In this document: positions 6,689 to 10,812 of the stretch, piece by piece
Numbering within the stretch: the stretch's first letter is position 1
How the letters are laid out: each line of letters begins with the position of its first letter
NCBI GenBank assembly: GCA_002315615.1
Contig: DCHK01000028.1
Coordinates: 27,224 to 38,035 of the forward strand
DNA length: 10,812 nucleotides
Direction: 5' to 3'
Source of the DNA: Bacteroidales bacterium UBA1754
GTDB lineage: Bacteria; Bacteroidota; Bacteroidia; Bacteroidales; Paludibacteraceae
Notes under the pieces: model-generated
What the model saw: the letters and a program-made list of their open reading frames with translations, nothing else
What the model was told of the DNA's origin: nothing
Databases searched by the model: none
Made by a program: the position numbers and the translations under genes

Positions 6689-7708
6689 TTATCTCATCAA
6701 GAACGAGAAGTTTGCGGCGTTCTTCAATGCTATACCCGTACCACGAGCCACTGCACGAAGTGGGTCTTCAGCCACGTGAAACGGAATGTTTATCTTGTCG
6801 TACAAACGTTTGTCAAGTCCACGAAGCAAAGCACCACCACCAGACAAGTAAATACCTTTTTTCACAATATCGCTGTACAATTCCGAAGGCGTATTTTCCA
6901 ATGCACTCAAAACCGCATTCTCAATCTTCATAATAGTTTTATCAAGGCAATGTGCAATTTCTTGATAAGAAACAGGAATTTCCATTGGCAATGCTGTCAT
7001 TCGGTTAGGACCGTGAACAATGTAATCTTCTGGTGCGTCTTCCAAATCGGTCAATGCAGCACCCACGTTTATCTTAATTCTTTCGGCTGTAGGCTCGCTG
7101 ATGCGCATATTGTGCATACGACCCATATAATCGATAATGTCTTCGTTGAAAATGTCGCCTGCCACATTGATAGATTTATTTGTAACAATGCCCCCCAAAG
7201 AAATGACAGCAATTTCGGTAGTACCACCACCTATGTCCACAATCATACAACCTTCTGGTGCTTCCACATCGATACCTATACCAAGTGCAGCAGCCATTGG
7301 TTCGTAAATCATATATACATCTCGACCACCAGCGTGTTCCGAAGAGTCGCGCACGGCACGAATCTCCACCTCGGTACTGCCCGATGGAATGCAAACTACC
7401 ATTTTCAATGTTGGTGTGAACCATTTATTGTGCGATGGCAACATTTTGATAAACTCACGAATCATTGCTTCGCAAGCACCGAAATCGGCTATCACACCAT
7501 CGCGCAACGGACGTACAGTACGTATTCCTTCGCTTTCACGACCACGCATCATTGCCGCTTTTTTTCCTACCGCTTTTACTTTGCCTTCGTGCTGGTTGAG
7601 TGCAACTACCGAAGGCTCGTCGAGCACCACTTTATCGCCTTGAATTATGATGGTATTGGCTGTTCCCAAGTCAATAGCAATCTCCTCTGTAAATGAAAAT
7701 AATCCCAT
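6689..7708 (-). CDS. mreB: MreB, bacterial actin that organises cell-wall elongation
   Basis: ATP-dependent actin homologue that forms membrane-bound filaments and directs the elongasome. It has 339 residues, standard for MreB. The N-terminal MGLFSF segment resembles the short membrane-binding start of other MreBs. Nucleotide-site motifs are intact: phosphate-1 DLGTANT (13-19), phosphate-2 DIGGGTTE (158-165), the hydrolysis-associated Glu136 in YEPMAAALG, and the adenosine-site SGGGALLRGL (289-298). Further family blocks are LDEPSVVA, RPLRDGVIADF, EPTAERIK and VAEDPLRAVARGTG. The ATG at 7708 follows the purH stop by 94 bases. No convincing -7 element is visible in that gap, so it may be transcribed from the purH promoter, though an unrecognised internal promoter is possible. 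No missing key residue was seen. Confidence 0.98.
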   Translation of the reverse strand: MGLFSFTEEIAIDLGTANTIIIQGDKVVLDEPSVVALNQHEGKVKAVGKKAAMMRGRESEGIRTVRPLRDGVIADFGACEAMIREFIKMLPSHNKWFTPTLKMVVCIPSGSTEVEIRAVRDSSEHAGGRDVYMIYEPMAAALGIGIDVEAPEGCMIVDIGGGTTEIAVISLGGIVTNKSINVAGDIFNEDIIDYMGRMHNMRISEPTAERIKINVGAALTDLEDAPEDYIVHGPNRMTALPMEIPVSYQEIAHCLDKTIMKIENAVLSALENTPSELYSDIVKKGIYLSGGGALLRGLDKRLYDKINIPFHVAEDPLRAVARGTGIALKNAANFSFLMR

Positions 7709-7729
7709 ACTTTCTAATTTTGAATTTTT

Positions 7730-7783
7730 AATTATGAATTAAGAATTTATTGACTTATAATTCAAAATTCTTCATTCATAATT
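7730..7783. repeat. Imperfect 19-base inverted repeat between purH and mreB
   Basis: Left arm 7730-7748 and right arm 7765-7783 are complementary at 18 of 19 positions (mismatch at 7740/7773), with a 16-base loop. The arms consist of AT-rich GAATTAT-like 7-mers, the same style as the mreB-mreC gap. In the minus-strand transcript the hairpin is followed by an A-rich, not U-rich, stretch, so it does not look like an intrinsic terminator. It may affect mRNA processing or stability between purH and mreB. Confidence 0.6.
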
Positions 7784-7802
7784 CATAATTGTCTTATTGT
7801 GT

Positions 7803-9392
7803 TTAATGTTTAAAATGTCTTCTGCCGGTGAATACCATTGCAATGCCAAACTCGTTGCAGGCTTCTATAACTTCTTCGTCGCGAATGCTGCCACCTGGTT
7901 GAACAATGTATTTTATTCCAAATTCGTTGCACGCTTCCACACTATCTTTGAATGGGAAGAATGCGTCAGAAATCAAAACCGATTCGCTTATTTCGCATCC
8001 TTGTTTCAAGTTGAAACGAGGAATTGTAAGGCGTTGCAAACTATCAATGCGGTTTGGTTGTCCCATACCAGCACCAGTCAACCAATAAGAGCCATCGGCA
8101 TATTGCGAAACGAGTGCCATCGAATTGCTCTTAAGGTATTTGCACGCTTGTGTTCCGAATTTTGCCAAGTCGATTTGCTTTTCGGTGAAAGTGCATTTCG
8201 TCATTGGTTTGTATTCTGTATCCATTCCTTCGTCTTCGTCTTGCACAAGCAAACCACCATTTACCGAACGATACATTTTCTCGCCCGTAATTGTAGGTTT
8301 GATTGGTGTTACAAGCACACGCAAATTTTTCTTCTTTGCCAAAACTTCTTTTGCTTCGGCAGAGTATGAAGGCGCAATAATGATTTCGATAAATTTACCA
8401 GCAAACCATTCAGCAATTTCTTTGTCAACTTCGCAAGTGAAACATACAATTCCGCCGTAAGCACTCACAGGGTCGCCCGCCCAAGCGAGTTCCAACGCTT
8501 TCATTGGAGTTTCTGCAACTGCCAAACCACAAGGATTGAGGTGTTTCACTACCGAAACAGCCACTTTGTTTTTGATGGTCGTAACGGCATTGTAGGCATC
8601 GCTTGCAGCCTTCCAAGCAGCATCGGCATCAAGCATATTGTTGTAAGAAATTTCCTTTCCTTGCAAACAAGGCGAACCAGCCAAAGTGTGTTCCAATTTT
8701 GTATTGGCAAATGGATAGAAAACTGCTTTTTGATGAGGATTTTCGCCATAACGGAGAACTTTACCATTTGTCAAACTAATTTTTTCGGCACTTTCGTCGC
8801 CAGCATTAAAGTAGTTGAAAATAGCAGAATCGTAATGCGACGAAACATTGAACGCTTCTTTTGCAAACCAACGGCGTTCAGCCAAAGTAGTTTCGGCACC
8901 TTTTTCGTTCAAGATATTGAACAAAGGTTCGTATTGGTCTTGAGATGCAACGATTACAGTATCGTTAAAGTTTTTTGCAGTAGCACGAATAAGCGAAATG
9001 CCACCTATATCAATTTTTTCGATAATATCTGCTTCAGAAGCACCCGAAGCAACTGTTTTTTCAAATGGGTACAAATCAACTATCACCAAGTCGATTTCAG
9101 GTATTTCGTATTGTTTCATTTGGTCGCAGTCGCCTTCGTTATCACGACGACCAAGAATGCCACCAAAAATTTTAGGATGCAATGTTTTCACACGACCACC
9201 TAAAATTGACGGATAGCCTGTTAAATTTTCTACTGCCTCGCAAGGTACATTCAAACTTTCGATGAACTTTTGTGTACCACCAGTCGAAATAAGTTTTACG
9301 CCTTCAGCATTGAGTTTTAGAATAATTTTGTCGAGATTTTCTTTGTTGAAAACCGAAACCAAAGCGGTTTTAATCTTTTTAATATCAGCCAT
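7803..9392 (-). CDS. purH: Bifunctional AICAR formyltransferase / IMP cyclohydrolase
   Basis: Performs the last two steps of purine synthesis: formylation of AICAR from 10-formyl-THF, then ring closure to IMP, in the cytoplasm. With the start used here it has 529 residues. The N-terminal MGS-like cyclohydrolase domain (about 1-200) holds STGGT (36-40), PSILGGRVKTLHPKIFGGIL (61-80), VDLYPF and IDIGG (127-131). The AICAR transformylase domain holds RYGENPHQ (214-221), the catalytic K283-H284 in VKHLNPCG, GDPVSAYGG, GMGQPNR (442-448), QPGGSIRD and the terminal HFKH. A second in-frame ATG lies six codons upstream at 9410, but a TAnnTTTG element at 9416-9423 would put transcription start near 9412. 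That leaves almost no leader for 9410, and the family normally begins close to IKTALVSV, so 9392 is preferred. Confidence 0.95.
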   Translation of the reverse strand: MADIKKIKTALVSVFNKENLDKIILKLNAEGVKLISTGGTQKFIESLNVPCEAVENLTGYPSILGGRVKTLHPKIFGGILGRRDNEGDCDQMKQYEIPEIDLVIVDLYPFEKTVASGASEADIIEKIDIGGISLIRATAKNFNDTVIVASQDQYEPLFNILNEKGAETTLAERRWFAKEAFNVSSHYDSAIFNYFNAGDESAEKISLTNGKVLRYGENPHQKAVFYPFANTKLEHTLAGSPCLQGKEISYNNMLDADAAWKAASDAYNAVTTIKNKVAVSVVKHLNPCGLAVAETPMKALELAWAGDPVSAYGGIVCFTCEVDKEIAEWFAGKFIEIIIAPSYSAEAKEVLAKKKNLRVLVTPIKPTITGEKMYRSVNGGLLVQDEDEGMDTEYKPMTKCTFTEKQIDLAKFGTQACKYLKSNSMALVSQYADGSYWLTGAGMGQPNRIDSLQRLTIPRFNLKQGCEISESVLISDAFFPFKDSVEACNEFGIKYIVQPGGSIRDEEVIEACNEFGIAMVFTGRRHFKH

Positions 9393-9415
9393 TTTTTCGA
9401 AATTGTACATTTTTG

Positions 9416-9423
9416 CAAAAGTA
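9416..9423 (-). promoter_or_regulatory. Bacteroidetes-type -7 element for purH and possibly the whole rod cluster
   Basis: On the minus strand this reads TACTTTTG, an exact match to TAnnTTTG. Transcription would start near 9412, giving a leader of about 20 bases to the ATG at 9392. No clear -33 TTTG is found at the usual 17-23 base spacing; a TTTG at 9439-9436 is only 12 bases away. It is the only strong promoter-like site seen upstream of the purH-mreBCD-mrdA-rodA series. Confidence 0.55.
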
Positions 9424-9600
9424 ATATTTTTTTTCCAAAAATTTAATTGTAAAATCGTTTAATATAAACAAAAAAATTCACATCATTTTTTCAATAAAAA
9501 ATGTCGCATTGTAAGTGATTGTTGATTTGTTTATTTGATGATTTTGTCTAAAGTCTTTTCTCTATATATACTTTATGCTATTCACTTTTCTACATCTCTT

Positions 9601-9632
9601 TTTGCACATAATAAAAAAAATAAATAACTTTA
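9601..9632 (+). promoter_or_regulatory. Likely promoter of the ATPase gene
   Basis: TTTG at 9601-9604 and TAACTTTA at 9625-9632 are separated by 20 bases. This fits the Bacteroidetes TTTG / TAnnTTTG layout, with the last base of the -7 box being A instead of G. Transcription would start near 9639, inside the repeated leader, about 25 bases before the ATG at 9664. Confidence 0.45.
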
Positions 9633-9661
9633 CGAAAAATATCGTAACGAAAAATATCGTA
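9632..9661 (+). repeat. Two exact tandem copies of a 15-base unit in the ATPase leader
   Basis: ACGAAAAATATCGTA occurs at 9632-9646 and again, without a gap, at 9647-9661. Each copy can fold as a small hairpin (ACGA/TCGT arms around AAAATA; the first copy has five pairs, counting T9631 and A9646). The second copy ends two bases before the ATG at 9664. Confidence 0.85.
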
Positions 9662-9663
9662 AT

Positions 9664-10728
9664 ATGGAAAACCCTTTTAAATTCGGCACAATAGTGGATG
9701 GAAAATACTTCACCGACCGCACAGAAGAAGTGGCATACATCAAACAATTTATAGATAGTCCAAACCACTTGATACTAATAAGTCCTCGGCGTTTTGGCAA
9801 AAGTAGCGTCGTAATGCGAGCTATTAAACAAACCCAACGACAATATATCAGTTTGAACCTGCAAAACATCACTTCTATTGCTGATTTTTCAGCAAAATTA
9901 CTGCGAGAATTCTTCAAAATACATCCTTTGGAAAAGGTTAGACAACTAATTACGCATTTCCGCATTATTCCCACATTAAACACCAATGCCATAACAGGTG
10001 CTATTGAGGTTGCTTTCCAACCAAGTTCTTCACCAATTGACCCGTTAGAAGATGTTATGAACTTGATAGACACCGCTTCTACACCTGAAAATAGAATAGT
10101 ATTGATACTCGATGAATTTCAAGAAATAGCAGACATCTCAAATTCTCTGCCAAAACAACTTCGCTCTATAATGCAGCAACAACAAAACATAAACTATATC
10201 TTGTTGGGTAGTCAAGAGTCAATGATGACTGAAATTTTTGAGAAAAAGAAATCTCCATTTTACCATTTCGGGCAATTGATGAGGTTGAACAAAATTCCTC
10301 GAAACGATTTCGCAAATTATTTGTCGGAAAGACTAAAGGACTGTTGCCCCGAAAAATTTAACGAGATAGCAGAGAGTATATTAAAATACACCGATTGCCA
10401 CCCTTATTACACACAACAGTTAGCGGCAACAGTTTGGCAAACACTTATTATGCAGCCCGAAACCGAAGATGTACTACCTATAGCCATACAACAGATTATC
10501 GACACTCACAACCTCGATTACGAGCGATTGTGGATTAACTTTAACAGAACTAACAAATTCATTTTACAACGATTAGCGCTTAATTTAACTTTACAAGCAG
10601 CAGAATTACCGACAAGCACAATTTATAGCGCACTCAAAAACTTACAAAAAAAAGGCGTTGTAATCTACTCAACCCATTACGAAATAGAAGATCCTTTCTT
10701 TAGAGAATGGATAGCACAAAGAGCGTAA
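9664..10728 (+). CDS. P-loop ATPase of the archaeal-ATPase (STAND-like) type, function unknown
   Basis: A soluble 354-residue protein with no signal peptide or membrane segment. The N-terminus has the FxxGxxVxxxxFxxR pattern of this family (KFGTIVDGKYFTDR, 6-19). It is followed by a Walker A region SPRRFGKSS (40-48, Lys46), Walker B IVLILDEFQEI (145-155, Asp150-Glu151), a sensor-like GSQES (182-186), and the HPYYTQQLA helix (246-254) typical of the lid. The C-terminal part (about 295-350) looks like a winged helix: STIYSALKNLQKKGVV (318-333), then a wing and DPFFREW (343-349). These are hallmarks of the Pfam ATPase_2 group, often present in several copies per Bacteroidales genome. Its biological role is not established. 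It is divergent from purH, stands alone in the window, and is preceded by a short tandem repeat. The start ATG at 9664 fits the family N-terminus. Confidence 0.9.
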   Translation: MENPFKFGTIVDGKYFTDRTEEVAYIKQFIDSPNHLILISPRRFGKSSVVMRAIKQTQRQYISLNLQNITSIADFSAKLLREFFKIHPLEKVRQLITHFRIIPTLNTNAITGAIEVAFQPSSSPIDPLEDVMNLIDTASTPENRIVLILDEFQEIADISNSLPKQLRSIMQQQQNINYILLGSQESMMTEIFEKKKSPFYHFGQLMRLNKIPRNDFANYLSERLKDCCPEKFNEIAESILKYTDCHPYYTQQLAATVWQTLIMQPETEDVLPIAIQQIIDTHNLDYERLWINFNRTNKFILQRLALNLTLQAAELPTSTIYSALKNLQKKGVVIYSTHYEIEDPFFREWIAQRA

Positions 10729-10749
10729 TACAAGAGTAAACCTTTGATA

Positions 10750-10810
10750 TCAATGCGTCACATTATCATAAGCGCCGAAGAAGAATTTCCTGACTTCGTC
10801 AATGCGTCAC
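10750..10810. repeat. 12-base direct repeat at the window end, possibly the edge of a dispersed repeat
   Basis: TCAATGCGTCAC occurs at 10750-10761 and 10799-10810, 49 bases apart start to start. The first copy overlaps the palindrome TTGATATCAA (10744-10753). The second is preceded by a small hairpin TGAC-TTC-GTCA (10791-10801). No ORF of note lies in 10729-10812, and no terminator for the ATPase gene was found before the edge. Confidence 0.6.
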
Positions 10811-10812
10811 CC

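Noticed and set aside
6776..7696. A 306-codon open frame on the plus strand opposite mreB
   Set aside because: It lies wholly antisense to a clear mreB, its translation is rich in His, Cys, Phe and Asn with no family pattern, and it reflects codon bias of the opposite strand.
9484..9503. Perfect 8-base hairpin with CAAT loop in the purH-ATPase gap
   Set aside because: The stem is nearly all A-T and lies between divergent promoters, where no terminator is expected; likely chance in AT-rich DNA.

Overview
The window most likely comes from a member of the Bacteroidota, probably the order Bacteroidales. Three things point there. The order purH-mreB-mreC-mreD-mrdA-rodA on one strand is a Bacteroidetes arrangement. 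Promoter-like sites match the Bacteroidetes -7 consensus TAnnTTTG rather than the E. coli -10. Starts lack Shine-Dalgarno sequences, and the spacers are very AT-rich. Species cannot be named from the sequence alone.

Layout. (1) Bases 2-1732, plus strand: the C-terminal part of a class I (iron-sulfur) fumarase, cut by the window edge, followed 12 bases later by a short-chain dehydrogenase/reductase (SDR). A strong hairpin terminator at 1751-1784 ends this unit. (2) 1834-1908, plus strand: tRNA-Pro(GGG) with its own -7 promoter element. (3) 9392 down to 1915, minus strand: purH, then mreB, mreC, mreD, mrdA (PBP2) and rodA, tightly packed after mreC. (4) 9664-10728, plus strand, divergent from purH: a P-loop ATPase of the archaeal-ATPase/STAND-like type with a C-terminal winged-helix-like region. 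A short tandem duplication lies in its leader. (5) 10729-10812: non-coding, with a 12-base direct repeat that may be the edge of a dispersed repeat.

How the genes work together. MreB (actin-like filament), MreC and MreD (membrane scaffold), PBP2 (transpeptidase) and RodA (SEDS glycosyltransferase) form the elongasome, the complex that builds the lateral wall of rod-shaped cells. purH upstream makes IMP, and no functional link to shape is evident. Fumarase and the SDR look like a two-gene metabolic unit. The ATPase is an isolated gene of unknown role.

No clearly new system is visible. The most useful observations are TTG starts forced on both mreC and mrdA by upstream in-frame stops, a roughly 110-residue membrane insertion in RodA, a Cys/His cluster near the active site of PBP2, a rod operon that would have to be read antisense through tRNA-Pro before reaching the only visible terminator, AT-rich 7-base periodic and inverted repeats in the two larger operon gaps, and the repeated leader of the ATPase gene.
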